In this document: in pieces, positions 42,456 to 50,966 of the stretch
Layout of the letters: each line of letters begins with the position of its first letter
Numbering within the stretch: the first letter of the stretch is position 1
Assembly (NCBI RefSeq): GCF_000152845.1
Contig: NZ_CH902585.1
Span: 164,375 to 228,374 of the forward strand
Reading direction: 5' to 3'
Length of the DNA stretch: 64,000 bases
Origin: Roseovarius sp. 217
GTDB lineage: Bacteria; Pseudomonadota; Alphaproteobacteria; Rhodobacterales; Rhodobacteraceae
The notes under the pieces: generated by a model
Database searches by the model: none
The model's input: the letters and a program-made list of their open reading frames with translations, nothing else
What the model was told of the DNA's origin: nothing
Position numbers and translations under genes: made by a program

Positions 42456-43904
42456 ATGAAATCGACATTCACACCGGCGCTGTCGCGCCGCGGCTTTCTG
42501 GCCGGTAGCGCTGCGGCAGGTGCCGCGTTTTCCCTCCAGCCCGCGTGGGCTGATACCCAACGCGTCTTCACCCTGCGCGCTGCACCGGGGCGGGCGAGGC
42601 TGGTTCCCGAGCCGTGGGGCGAAAGTGATGTCTGGTGCTATGGCGGCACCGTGCCCGGCCCCGAGATCCGGGTGCGGCAGGGCGACCGGCTGCGCATCGC
42701 GGTCGAGAATGCTCTGGAAGAGGACACGACCGTGCACTGGCACGGGCTGCGGGTGTCCAACGCCATGGACGGTGTACCGCATCTGACGCAGGCCCCGATC
42801 GCACCGGGGGAAACCTTCACCTACGAATTCGACGCGGTCGATGCCGGCACATTCTGGTATCACCCGCACCAGCGCAGCTTTGAGCAGGTGGGCCGCGGCC
42901 TCTATGGTCCCCTGATCATCGAGGAAGCAAACCCGCCGCGCGTTGACCGCGAGCTGGTCTGGGTGCTCGACGACTGGCGGCTGACGCAAGAGGCCGAAAT
43001 CGACGACAGCTTCGGCGGATTTCATGACATGAGCCACGGCGGACGGCTGGGAAATACAGTGACGATCAACGGCCGGGTGCCGGGCGCCGAGCCGGTGCGG
43101 GCGGGCGAGCGGGTCCGGCTGCGCCTGATCAATGCCGCAAATGCCCGCATCTTCGCACTGGATTTCGGTGAACTAGCACCGCAGGTCATCGCGCTCGACG
43201 GCCAGCCGGTCACACCGCATGCGCCGCAGGATGCGCGCGGATGGGTGGTGATCGGCCCGGCGATGCGGGTCGATCTGATGCTCGACATGACGGGTGCACC
43301 GGGCGAGACGGTGACGGTCATCGACCGGTTCTTTTCAGACCGGAATTACGAGTTGGTCGATCTGACCTATTCCGAGACGCCCCTACGCGATGCGCCGCCC
43401 AACTGGGAAATGGCGCTGGCCCCGAACCCACTGCCCGAACCCGATATCGGCCAAGCCCGCCGTCACGAAGTGATCTTCACCGGCGGCATGATGGGCGGGA
43501 TGGTCGAGCGCCAGATGGGCCTTTCCGGAAGGGGTGGCATGATGGGCGGTGGGATGATGAACCGGATGCATGACGGCGGCATCTGGTTCGTCAACGGGGT
43601 CGCGGCCGAGGGCCATATCCTCGACCCGATGCTGGTGCTGGCGCGCGATGCCAGCCACGTCATCGCCATGACCAACGCCACGGCGTTTCATCACCCGATC
43701 CACCTGCACGGCCATTCCTTCCGCGTGATCAATCGCAACGGCGTGCCCACGGCGCATCATGAGTGGCAGGACACGGTGCTGATGGCCCCGCGGGAACGCG
43801 TCGAGATCGCCTTCGTCGCAGACAATCCGGGCGACTGGATGTTCCACTGCCATATCCTCGAGCACCAGGCGGGCGGAATGATGGGTGTGATCCGTGTGGC
43901 GTGA
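42456..43904 (+). CDS. Multicopper oxidase (CueO/CopA type)
   Basis: The 482-residue protein has a Tat signal (SRRGFLAGSAAAGAAF) and three cupredoxin domains. Copper ligands: HWHGL and WYHPHQ in domain 1, and HHPIHLHGHSF plus the T1 site FHCHILEHQAGGMM in domain 3. A Met/Gly-rich loop (GGMMGGMVERQMGL to GGGMMNRM, about residues 347-370) matches the Cu(I)-binding insert of cuprous oxidases. It oxidises Cu(I) to Cu(II) in the periplasm. Confidence 0.93.
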   Translation: MKSTFTPALSRRGFLAGSAAAGAAFSLQPAWADTQRVFTLRAAPGRARLVPEPWGESDVWCYGGTVPGPEIRVRQGDRLRIAVENALEEDTTVHWHGLRVSNAMDGVPHLTQAPIAPGETFTYEFDAVDAGTFWYHPHQRSFEQVGRGLYGPLIIEEANPPRVDRELVWVLDDWRLTQEAEIDDSFGGFHDMSHGGRLGNTVTINGRVPGAEPVRAGERVRLRLINAANARIFALDFGELAPQVIALDGQPVTPHAPQDARGWVVIGPAMRVDLMLDMTGAPGETVTVIDRFFSDRNYELVDLTYSETPLRDAPPNWEMALAPNPLPEPDIGQARRHEVIFTGGMMGGMVERQMGLSGRGGMMGGGMMNRMHDGGIWFVNGVAAEGHILDPMLVLARDASHVIAMTNATAFHHPIHLHGHSFRVINRNGVPTAHHEWQDTVLMAPRERVEIAFVADNPGDWMFHCHILEHQAGGMMGVIRVA

Positions 43905-43914
43905 GGGGCGCAAG

Positions 43915-44850
43915 ATGATAAACATGAATGACCCTATCACAAAACCACTCGGACGGCGCGGCGTGCTGGCCCTGCTGGGCGGTGTGGTCGCCGCCGGGCT
44001 GTTATCAACGCAGCCGGCGCGGGCCTTAGGCACGTCACACTCTGCTCTGGCGTTCGACGGTGATGCGCTTGTCGTTGCGGGCTCGCAGGTGTGGCGGTTT
44101 GATCCGTCCGGCGTTGCAAGCCTCCTGCCTGAGCCGCGCACCCCGATCCGGGCTTTGGCCTGTCACCCAGACCGGCGGGGGAGGCTTTTCGCGGCGCTGG
44201 AGGGCGGCGGTCTGGACCGGTTCGACGATGGGGGCCGAACATGGGCTGCGGCCTCGGACGGCTTGCCGCTTGCGCAGGTCACCGCGCTCGCCATTGCGGC
44301 GGGGGCACCTGACACGGTCTATGCGGCGCTTGCGGGCGACGGGCTTTGGCGCAGCGAGGATGCGGGGACCAGCTGGTCTTTCGTCATGGACCGCCCCTGG
44401 CTTGCCGAGGCCGAGCGCGAGGTGCTCACGCTTGCTTCGGTCAATCTCGCCAGCGGTATGGGCGGTATCTGGATATACGCCGGGACCGATCAGGGCGTGA
44501 CCCGAGTGCCCGACTGTTTCTGCCGCTGGCAGGACGTGGTGGCGGGTGACGCGATGGATGCGCTGGTGGCCGGAACGCCGCCCGCGCCTGAGGCACCGTT
44601 GCCAAAGGGCGAACCCGTCAGCGCGCTGGTCGCAGCCCATAGTGCGCCGGAACGGCTCTACGCGGCCTTGCCTTCGGGGATTTGGGTATCCGCAGATGGC
44701 GGCGTGGTCTGGGAAAACAAGTCCAGCCTGCACGCACAGGCGCTCGCCGTTGATCAGGTAGACCCCAACCACATTGCCGCCGACACCAATACCGAACTGA
44801 AACACAGCCGGGACGGGGGCACCACCTGGGCCACCCTTGCCGCGCTCTGA
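43915..44850 (+). CDS. Periplasmic BNR/beta-propeller protein
   Basis: The 311-residue protein has a Tat-like signal (PLGRRGVLALLGGVVAAGLL) and repeated BNR-type blocks (FDDGGRTWAAAS, SEDAGTSWSFV, SADGGVVWENK and SRDGGTTWATL), typical of sialidase-like or photosystem-assembly (YCF48) propellers without enzyme residues. It may act as a scaffold for metal or protein assembly. It overlaps the end of the multicopper oxidase region by 11 bp spacing and is in the same operon. Confidence 0.75.
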   Translation: MINMNDPITKPLGRRGVLALLGGVVAAGLLSTQPARALGTSHSALAFDGDALVVAGSQVWRFDPSGVASLLPEPRTPIRALACHPDRRGRLFAALEGGGLDRFDDGGRTWAAASDGLPLAQVTALAIAAGAPDTVYAALAGDGLWRSEDAGTSWSFVMDRPWLAEAEREVLTLASVNLASGMGGIWIYAGTDQGVTRVPDCFCRWQDVVAGDAMDALVAGTPPAPEAPLPKGEPVSALVAAHSAPERLYAALPSGIWVSADGGVVWENKSSLHAQALAVDQVDPNHIAADTNTELKHSRDGGTTWATLAAL

Positions 44851-44866
44851 GAAAGGAATGCCGATC

Positions 44867-45346
44867 ATGAAAAAGATAATTGCCATCACCCTGGGGATCG
44901 CCGGTGCCGCTACAGCCGCCTATGTCGCGACCGACAGCGATACCCGCCCGACCCTTGTCGCATCCGCCGCCGCACAAAGTGCCGAGCCGGTGACGATCTG
45001 GCGCGATCCCGGCTGCGGTTGCTGCGACGCCTATGCCGAATATCTGCGTGCCGAGGGCTTTGCGGTCAATGTGATCGACGACCGCGATTTCGACCAAAGG
45101 TCGATCGAGATGGGCGTGCCCGAGCGGGGCATCGGCTGCCACCTCGCCATGATCGATGGCTATGTGGTCAGCGGCCTCGTGCCGTCCGAGATCATCGAGC
45201 GGTTGCTGGACGAACGTCCCGACATCACTGGCATCACCCTGCCGGGCATGCCCGGTAACGCGCCGGGGATGGCACCCGCGAAAACCGGAACCCTGCGCAC
45301 CTATTCTTTCTGGCCTGACGGCGTCGCCGTTTATTCCGATGAATGA
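44867..45346 (+). CDS. DUF411 metal-binding protein
   Basis: The 159-residue protein starts MKKIIAITLGIAGAATAAYV, a signal or anchor, followed by the DUF411 core: ITIWRDPGCGCCDAYAEYLR-type VTIWRDPGCGCCDAYA and GIGCHLAMIDGYVVSG-type sequences. CxCC plus distant Cys suits copper binding. AGGA nine bases upstream fixes ATG 44867. DUF411 proteins are usual in copper-resistance gene sets but their role is not settled. Confidence 0.85.
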   Translation: MKKIIAITLGIAGAATAAYVATDSDTRPTLVASAAAQSAEPVTIWRDPGCGCCDAYAEYLRAEGFAVNVIDDRDFDQRSIEMGVPERGIGCHLAMIDGYVVSGLVPSEIIERLLDERPDITGITLPGMPGNAPGMAPAKTGTLRTYSFWPDGVAVYSDE

Positions 45347-45482
45347 GCGCGCGGACATGTTCGTCGATACGTTGGAGGCCGCCGTCGCGAACCTCGCGGT
45401 GATCCTCGGCCCCATACTGGCTGCGGGCGCAATCTGCCTCGTGGTCCGTGAAATTCTCAAACACATATGGAGTTCGACATGA
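45339..45482 (+). CDS. Small membrane protein (47 aa)
   Basis: Starts MNERADMFVDTLEAAVANLA, one helix, ends REILKHIWSST. It overlaps the DUF411 stop by 8 bases and the next gene by 4, so it is operon-coupled. No family recognised. Confidence 0.6.
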   Translation: MNERADMFVDTLEAAVANLAVILGPILAAGAICLVVREILKHIWSST

Positions 45483-45640
45483 ACGGAACTTTAGACGGCC
45501 CCGGAACGGGCTTTGCGGACGATTGCATGGGCCAGATGATGGGCATGATGATGGGCGGAAGCCTGATCATGCTGCTGTTTGTCGCGGTGCTGGTCTTCGC
45601 GGCGGCGGCGCTGGTCAAATATCTTCGGCAGCCTGCATGA
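45479..45640 (+). CDS. Small Met-rich membrane protein (53 aa)
   Basis: Starts MNGTLDGPGTGFADDCMGQM, then MMGMMMGG and one helix ending AAALVKYLRQPA. Paralogous to the 39-residue protein at 25722 (same Met-rich start and ALVKYLR end). The single Cys and Met cluster at the periplasmic side could bind Cu(I). Overlaps both neighbours by 4 bases. Confidence 0.7.
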   Translation: MNGTLDGPGTGFADDCMGQMMGMMMGGSLIMLLFVAVLVFAAAALVKYLRQPA

Positions 45641-46116
45641 CCCGCCTCGGTCATTACGCGGCGGGTCTCGTTGTGGCGCTCGGCTCGGCGGCCTGGGTGA
45701 TCGCCGACGATGCGACGACCGTTCCCGAGGGGCTAACCTTTCTCGGCGCGCCGGTGACGGCCGAACAGGTCGCGCTTGGGCAGGAGGTGTATGCCGCCAA
45801 TTGCGCCGTCTGCCATGGGGCCAAGCTGGAGGGTGAACCCGACTGGAAGCGGCGCAAGGACACCGGACGAATGCCCGCCCCGCCGCATGATGCGAACGGC
45901 CATACCTGGCACCACGCCGACCGCCAGCTGTTCACCATCACCAGGCTGGGTGTCAGCGCGATCGTACCCGGCTACGAAAGCGACATGCCGGGCTTCGAGG
46001 GGACCCTGTCCGACGACGAGATCAAAGCCGTTCTGGCCTTCATAAAGAGCACCTGGCCCGAGCGAGAACGTGGGTTTCAGGCCGAGGTGACCGCCAATGA
46101 CGAGGGCGGATCATGA
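45637..46116 (+). CDS. Periplasmic c-type cytochrome
   Basis: The 159-residue protein has a signal peptide and one haem site CAVCH (about residue 55), with the axial Met in YESDMPGFEG. Single-domain class I cytochrome c. In this operon it could take electrons from Cu(I) oxidation or feed the Sco/thiol partners. Overlaps the genes on both sides by 4 bases. Confidence 0.88.
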   Translation: MTRLGHYAAGLVVALGSAAWVIADDATTVPEGLTFLGAPVTAEQVALGQEVYAANCAVCHGAKLEGEPDWKRRKDTGRMPAPPHDANGHTWHHADRQLFTITRLGVSAIVPGYESDMPGFEGTLSDDEIKAVLAFIKSTWPERERGFQAEVTANDEGGS

Positions 46117-46685
46117 CTGTCGCAACAGAGCAAAAGAGGCGCCGGGTTTCCCTGCTGATGGTGTTGCCCGTAGCGATTTTCATCGGGCTTGGCACCGCCT
46201 TTTCCTGGGGGCTCTGGAACAAGGACGATCGGCCGCCCTCGACGCTGATCGGCAAGCCGGTGCCGGAATTCGACCTGCCACCAATCGAGGGGCGCGCCGA
46301 CGGGTTGGCCACCACCAACTTGGCGGGTGAGGTGTCCATCGTCAGTGTCTGGGCGTCATGGCGCGTGCCTTGCAGGGTCGAGATGCCCCTTCTGGTCGAA
46401 CTGGCGGCCACTGGTTCGGTTCCCATCTACGGCATCAATCACGGCGATCCACCCGGTGCTGCGCTAGCCTTTCTGGATGAGCTTGGCGATCCCTATACCC
46501 GGATCGGGGCCGACCGGAACGGACGTGCCTCCATCGATTGGGGCGTCTACGGCCTGCCGGAAACCTTCGTGATCGATGGAGAAGGACGGATCGCCTACAA
46601 GCATGTCGGCGCATTCGACCGCCGCGCGCTGGAGAAAGACATCCTGCCCGTTGTCCGCCGGTTGCAGGGAATTGGTGGAACATGA
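46113..46685 (+). CDS. CcmG/DsbE-like thioredoxin protein with altered active site
   Basis: The 190-residue protein has an N-terminal anchor (VSLLMVLPVAIFIGLGTAF) and a TlpA/CcmG thioredoxin fold (PEFDLPPIEGRADGL, then GVYGLPETFVIDGEG with the cis-Pro). The active site, normally WCxPC, reads ASWRVPCRVEMP: the first Cys is replaced by Arg at residue 84 (codon CGC, 46362-46364). The second Cys (87) remains. A TGC to CGC change would explain this. It cannot do ordinary disulfide exchange, but could bind metal or thiols. The next gene has an intact site. Confidence 0.85.
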   Translation: MTVATEQKRRRVSLLMVLPVAIFIGLGTAFSWGLWNKDDRPPSTLIGKPVPEFDLPPIEGRADGLATTNLAGEVSIVSVWASWRVPCRVEMPLLVELAATGSVPIYGINHGDPPGAALAFLDELGDPYTRIGADRNGRASIDWGVYGLPETFVIDGEGRIAYKHVGAFDRRALEKDILPVVRRLQGIGGT

Positions 46686-47197
46686 GACGCCGCGACCTGC
46701 TGACCGGTGCGCTGGCTTTTGCTGCGACACCCGCTGCCGCACGCCCCGTGATGCCGCTGCACAAGACCCCGCGCGAGATGCTCTCGCCGCCCTTCGTGGA
46801 TGGCATCGGGCGTGACCTCACCTTGGCTGATTTCCAAGGCCGCGTTGTGTTGCTCAATATCTGGGCCACCTGGTGCGCGCCTTGCCGGGAGGAAATGCCG
46901 ACACTCGATGCACTTCAGGCGCGGCTTGGTGGTGACGATTTCCATGTCCTGCCGCTGTCGATCGATCGGGCGGGCCTGGGGTCAGTGCGCCGCTTCTACG
47001 ACGAAATCGGTATCCGGCATCTGGATATGTACCTTGCAGAGGACATCCGCGCGATGCTGGCCTTTGCCGTCATCGGCCTGCCGACAACGATCCTGATCGA
47101 CCGGCAAGGGTACGAGTTAGGCCGCCTTTCCGGCCCGGCTGACTGGGACAGTCCAGGCAACATCACGTTCTTCGAGACAACCATAGCAAAAGGATAA
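46682..47197 (+). CDS. TlpA-like periplasmic thioredoxin
   Basis: The 171-residue protein starts MRRRDLLTGALAFAATPAAA (signal) and has an intact NIWATWCAPCREEMPTLDAL active site and the cis-Pro in FAVIGLPTTILIDRQG. It reduces periplasmic disulfides or copper-protein cysteines such as those of Sco and PCuAC partners. Follows the altered DsbE-like gene by 4-base overlap. Confidence 0.9.
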   Translation: MRRRDLLTGALAFAATPAAARPVMPLHKTPREMLSPPFVDGIGRDLTLADFQGRVVLLNIWATWCAPCREEMPTLDALQARLGGDDFHVLPLSIDRAGLGSVRRFYDEIGIRHLDMYLAEDIRAMLAFAVIGLPTTILIDRQGYELGRLSGPADWDSPGNITFFETTIAKG

Positions 47198-47205
47198 GAC
47201 CCATC

Positions 47206-47478
47206 ATGACTAATATACCTCTTGTTCGTCGCCGTCAGGCCGCGCCCGCCCGCTGGCCTCTGAGCCGCCGCCAGACCGTGATCGCGGCGATGATCGCCGT
47301 CGGCGCGGGCCTCTGGCTCAACTGGGGCTGGCTTGCCGCGATCGGTGTGGCCCCCCTGATCCTGAGCGTCGCCCCCTGCGCTGTGATATGCGCCACCGGA
47401 TACTGCGTCATGTGCAAAAGCAAGGGCTGTGACGCAGCGAAAACCCCGGCCGATATGCCGGACACGACGAGGGACTGA
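47206..47478 (+). CDS. Small Cys-rich membrane protein (90 aa)
   Basis: Starts MTNIPLVRRRQAAPARWPLS, basic, then two hydrophobic stretches and five Cys: APCAVICATGYCVMCKSKGC. The C-terminal tail is acidic and soluble. No family recognised; the closely spaced Cys suggests Cu(I) binding or a membrane redox site. Confidence 0.7.
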   Translation: MTNIPLVRRRQAAPARWPLSRRQTVIAAMIAVGAGLWLNWGWLAAIGVAPLILSVAPCAVICATGYCVMCKSKGCDAAKTPADMPDTTRD

Positions 47479-47506
47479 TCTTTCAACACAACCCAAGGAG
47501 ATGACC

Positions 47507-47812
47507 ATGAAAACGACCACGACACTGAGCTTCGCTGCCACGTTCGTAGCTCTTATCGCCGCCCCGATGGCCTTTGCGCAGGACGACACGGCGCCCGCGC
47601 CGATGGGCGGGCAGATGATGCAAGGCGGCGGCATGATGAGCGGGGATATGTCCGGCATGCAGAACATGATGGGCATGATGCAGACGATGCAGCAGATGGG
47701 CCCGATGATGGAGGCCTGCACCGAGATGATGCAACAAATGGCCCATCACAGCCCCGAGCATGACCTGCCACCCAGTGGGACCGGCGCAGACCCCGCGCCG
47801 CAGGGCGGTTGA
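47507..47812 (+). CDS. Periplasmic Met-rich protein (101 aa)
   Basis: Signal MKTTTTLSFAATFVALIAAP (cleaved near FAQ), then a segment with about 24 Met in 60 residues (GGQMMQGGGMMSGDMSGMQN, MMGMMQTMQQMGPMMEACTE), ending in His/Pro. AAGGAG lies six bases before ATG 47507. A likely Cu(I)/Ag(I) buffer, similar in style to the EF-hand protein's Met region. Confidence 0.75.
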   Translation: MKTTTTLSFAATFVALIAAPMAFAQDDTAPAPMGGQMMQGGGMMSGDMSGMQNMMGMMQTMQQMGPMMEACTEMMQQMAHHSPEHDLPPSGTGADPAPQGG

Positions 47813-47876
47813 CCGAACGCTGCCCGGGCCGCAATCGCGACCCGGGCAACTCCACCTAATTAAAGGGCCCGATCAC

Positions 47877-48536
47877 ATGGACCAGACTTCTAATGCCGAT
47901 GGCTTGCGACGTATCCGTCGCGGTCTTTGGGCGCTGACCGGCGTTGCCGCCGTCGCCCTCGGGGCAGCCGTCCTCTGGCAAGCACGGACGACCCCAGCGG
48001 CTCTGCCCGGCACCCGCGTCACCGGCGAGGCAGCGATCAGCAATGCCTATACCCTGATCGATCATACCGGACGGTCGGTGACGGCCGACAGCTTCGACGG
48101 TCAGTGGCAGCTGGTGTTCTTCGGCTTCACCCATTGCCCGGATATCTGCCCGACGACGCTGGCGTATATGGCGCAGGTGATGGATGAGTTAGGACCTAAG
48201 GCCGCACAGGTGACACCGATCTTCATCACCGTGGACCCGGCCCGCGACACGAGGGACGTCATGGCCGCCTATGTCGAGGCGCTCCATCCACGCATGGTCG
48301 GTCTGATCGGAACTGAGGGGCAGGTCGCCGAAGCCGCGCGCAATTTCCGCGTCTGGTACGAGCGCACCGAAGACGAAGCTGCGCCCGACGGTTACACCAT
48401 GGCCCATTCCGGATACATCTACGTTTTGGCCCCCGACGGGCGCTTCGTCGATGTCTGGCTGGAGGGCGATGCGCCCGCCGAGAGCTTCGCCAATAATCTA
48501 TCGACTCTCCTTCAAACGACAGGATCATCCTCGTGA
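47877..48536 (+). CDS. Sco1/SenC copper chaperone
   Basis: The 219-residue protein has an N-terminal membrane anchor (RGLWALTGVAAVALGAAVLW) and a thioredoxin-like domain with Sco's CxxxC copper site GFTHCPDICPTTLAYMAQVM and the His ligand in MAHSGYIYVLAPDG. It helps insert CuA in oxidases and can reduce thiols. The next gene overlaps by 4 bases (GTG start). Confidence 0.92.
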   Translation: MDQTSNADGLRRIRRGLWALTGVAAVALGAAVLWQARTTPAALPGTRVTGEAAISNAYTLIDHTGRSVTADSFDGQWQLVFFGFTHCPDICPTTLAYMAQVMDELGPKAAQVTPIFITVDPARDTRDVMAAYVEALHPRMVGLIGTEGQVAEAARNFRVWYERTEDEAAPDGYTMAHSGYIYVLAPDGRFVDVWLEGDAPAESFANNLSTLLQTTGSSS

Positions 48537-48973
48537 AAACCATTGCTCTCGCCGTTGTCTGCGCGGCCCTCCCGACTCTCGCTGCCGCCGATGTGAGTGT
48601 CACAGACCCGTGGGCCCGCGCCAGCATCCTGGCCAGCCGCCCCGGCGCCGCCTACCTGACGCTTGAAAGCGATATCGCGGACCGGCTCACGGCGCTCGAA
48701 ACGCCGGCGGCGGGCCATGTGATGCTGCATGACACTGTAACGGATGCCAATGGTGTCTCCCGCATGAACCATATTGAGGCGCTCGATCTAGTCTCCGGCA
48801 CCCCCGTCACCTTCGCCCCCGGCGGGATGCACCTGATGCTGATGGGGCTGACCGGCAAGCTGGAGGAGGGCAGCACCTTTCCGCTGACGCTGAGTTTCGA
48901 GAACGCAGGGGATATCACGGTCAAGGTGCCGGTTCTGAGCGTGACCGCAACCGGGCCGGAGAATGCAGAATGA
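48533..48973 (+). CDS. Periplasmic copper chaperone PCuAC
   Basis: The 146-residue protein has a signal peptide and the PCu(A)C domain: VTDPWARASILASRPGAAYL, GHVMLHDTVTDANGVSRMNH and the FAPGGMHLMLMGL ligand block (His/Met). It delivers Cu(I) to CuA-type oxidase sites, usually with Sco. GTG 48533 overlaps the Sco stop. Confidence 0.92.
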   Translation: MKTIALAVVCAALPTLAAADVSVTDPWARASILASRPGAAYLTLESDIADRLTALETPAAGHVMLHDTVTDANGVSRMNHIEALDLVSGTPVTFAPGGMHLMLMGLTGKLEEGSTFPLTLSFENAGDITVKVPVLSVTATGPENAE

Positions 48974-49569
48974 AACATATCCCTGTCTGTCTCGGGCTTG
49001 CCCTGTCGCCGGTTCCGGCTGGCGCGCATCATCCAGGCGAGCGGGTCGACGAGGTGATGGCCGCGCAGGAACCCGCGTTCGAGGCCACTGACCTGCGGCG
49101 CACGCCGCACCTGCGGGGGACCGATGCCGATGGCGGAGCCTTTCGGTTGGACGCCCTTCAGGACCGGATCATCGTGGTCAGTTTCGCGCCTGAGGTTTGT
49201 GGCGCTCCCTGCGAGAGCCAACAGGTGCTGTTGCGTGAGGTGCAGACAGGGGTGAATGTCACACCGATGCGCGAGATGGTCACCTTCCTCACGGTGGGCC
49301 CCGCGGCAGAGGGCTGGGACAGCACGAACTGGCACCCGATTTCTATCGAGGGCGGTATCCTTGAAGCAGCAGATGATTTTGCCGCCTTGTCGGAACGCGA
49401 CACTGACGCCCCGATGATCCATGTCATCGATCGTGGCGGGCGTCCCGCCGCGATTTTCCACGGCGCGGATTTTTCTCATGTGAACCTGATCCTGTATATC
49501 AACGAACTGACCAACACGCCGCCGCCCGAACCGGGCCGCTTCGAGCGTATCTTCGGAGCCTTCCAATGA
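48970..49569 (+). CDS. Sco-like thioredoxin-fold protein, secreted
   Basis: The 199-residue protein has a signal peptide (to AGAH) and a Sco-like fold: LRGTDADGGAFRLDALQDRI, then FAPEVCGAPCESQQVLLREV, a CxxxC pair in the Sco position. The usual His ligand is not obvious. Second Sco-type protein in the operon; the CGAPC spacing CxxxC matches. Confidence 0.75.
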   Translation: MKHIPVCLGLALSPVPAGAHHPGERVDEVMAAQEPAFEATDLRRTPHLRGTDADGGAFRLDALQDRIIVVSFAPEVCGAPCESQQVLLREVQTGVNVTPMREMVTFLTVGPAAEGWDSTNWHPISIEGGILEAADDFAALSERDTDAPMIHVIDRGGRPAAIFHGADFSHVNLILYINELTNTPPPEPGRFERIFGAFQ

Positions 49570-50066
49570 GAGCTGTCCCGTTTACACATGTCGCGGATTC
49601 GCGCGATTGGCTGGGCGCGCTGCGCCGGTATTTCGTCTTCTCGGCTATCGCGCACCTTATCTGGGAATTCGCGCATATGCCGCTCTACACGATCTGGTTA
49701 ACCGGAACGCCGGGGGAAATCGTCTTTGCGGCGGTTCACTGCACCGGTGGCGATATCCTGATCACGCTCAGCGCCTTTTTTCTGCCGCTCCTGCTGTTCG
49801 GTCGACCCACGTGGCCGAAGACGCATGCGCCCCGTGTTCTGCTTGCTGCGCTGATCTTCGGTGTTGGCTACACGATCTTCAGCGAATGGCTGAACATCGA
49901 GATCCGTGAGGCCTGGGCTTACCGCGACCTCATGCCGGTCATTCCCGTGATCGACGCAGGACTGAGTCCAATTCTGCAATGGGTGGTCATTCCGACTGCG
50001 GCCTATTCCTATGCTCTTGGTTGGTGGCCATGGCGACAGAGAGCGCTGGAGACTTCGCATGGCTGA
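49566..50066 (+). CDS. Integral membrane protein, unknown
   Basis: The 166-residue protein has four or five membrane helices, with RRYFVFSAIAHLIWEFAHMP, VHCTGGDILITLSAFFLPLL and AWAYRDLMPVIPVIDAGLSP. His, Met and Cys within helices (AHLIWEFAHMP, AVHCTGG) could bind copper or haem. No family recognised. It overlaps neighbours on both sides, so it belongs to the operon. Confidence 0.7.
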   Translation: MRAVPFTHVADSRDWLGALRRYFVFSAIAHLIWEFAHMPLYTIWLTGTPGEIVFAAVHCTGGDILITLSAFFLPLLLFGRPTWPKTHAPRVLLAALIFGVGYTIFSEWLNIEIREAWAYRDLMPVIPVIDAGLSPILQWVVIPTAAYSYALGWWPWRQRALETSHG

Positions 50067-50787
50067 CCTCTCACTCATCGGCATGACTGCGGCCCTTCTG
50101 GCCGGGGCTATATCCATTGTCTCACCATGCGTGCTCCCACTTGTGCCAGGCTATGTCTCCTACATCGCCGGGGGCTCGGTGGGCGGCGCGGTGGCCCCGG
50201 GCCGCGGGCAGGTCGTCTGGCTCAGTCTTTGGTTCGTGCTGGGGTTTTCCACGATCTTCATGATCCTCGGGGCCTCGGCAACCGCCGTCGGGCAATCGCT
50301 GCTGCGCTGGCGGTATGAGCTCAACATTCTGGGCGGCGGCATCATCATCCTGTTTGTCCTGTTCATGCTGGGGGCGGCACGTATTCAGGCGATGGAGCGG
50401 GATGTCCGTTTTCACCTCGACCTGCCGGGAGGACGCCCCACGGGCTCTTACGTGCTTGGGCTCGCCTTCGGCTTTGGCTGGACCCTCTGCATCGGTCCGA
50501 TCCTTGGCGCGATCCTGACGGCGAGCGCGACACGTGCAACGATTGGACAGGGCGTGACACAGCTCGCGATCTACTCCGCCGGGCTTGGCATCCCGTTCCT
50601 GATCGTCGCCGCCTTCACCGATCGTCTGACGGGCCGTTTAAGAGGGGCCGGACGTCTGGGCCGCCGTCTGCATCAGATTGCGGGCGTGGTGATGGTCCTG
50701 ATGGGTTTGGCTATAATCACTGGACAGTTGGGCGCGCTCTCTTACTGGTTGCTAGATGCATTCCCGGTGCTGGGGAAGATCGGGTGA
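50059..50787 (+). CDS. ccdA: CcdA/DsbD-type thiol transporter
   Basis: The 242-residue protein has six helices with the two redox Cys: SIVSPCVLPLVPGYVSYIAG and GFGWTLCIGPILGAILT. CcdA carries reducing equivalents from cytoplasmic thioredoxin to periplasmic TlpA/CcmG proteins, so it can supply the two TlpA-like proteins here. ATG 50059 overlaps the previous gene by 8 bases. Confidence 0.92.
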   Translation: MADLSLIGMTAALLAGAISIVSPCVLPLVPGYVSYIAGGSVGGAVAPGRGQVVWLSLWFVLGFSTIFMILGASATAVGQSLLRWRYELNILGGGIIILFVLFMLGAARIQAMERDVRFHLDLPGGRPTGSYVLGLAFGFGWTLCIGPILGAILTASATRATIGQGVTQLAIYSAGLGIPFLIVAAFTDRLTGRLRGAGRLGRRLHQIAGVVMVLMGLAIITGQLGALSYWLLDAFPVLGKIG

Positions 50788-50966
50788 CGTTATCTCGACG
50801 GTTGAGAAAATGAAATAATCCTGAAGGTTCAGGTGCGAAAAACGGAGCACTCAAACCTGTAAAAGTGTTACTTGCGTCAGTGCTTTGGACACAGGTAACG
50901 GACAAAAGGCCATGTTACGACATTGTGACTTGCATCTAATCCACAGCCCCTTAGTTACCGATTGTG

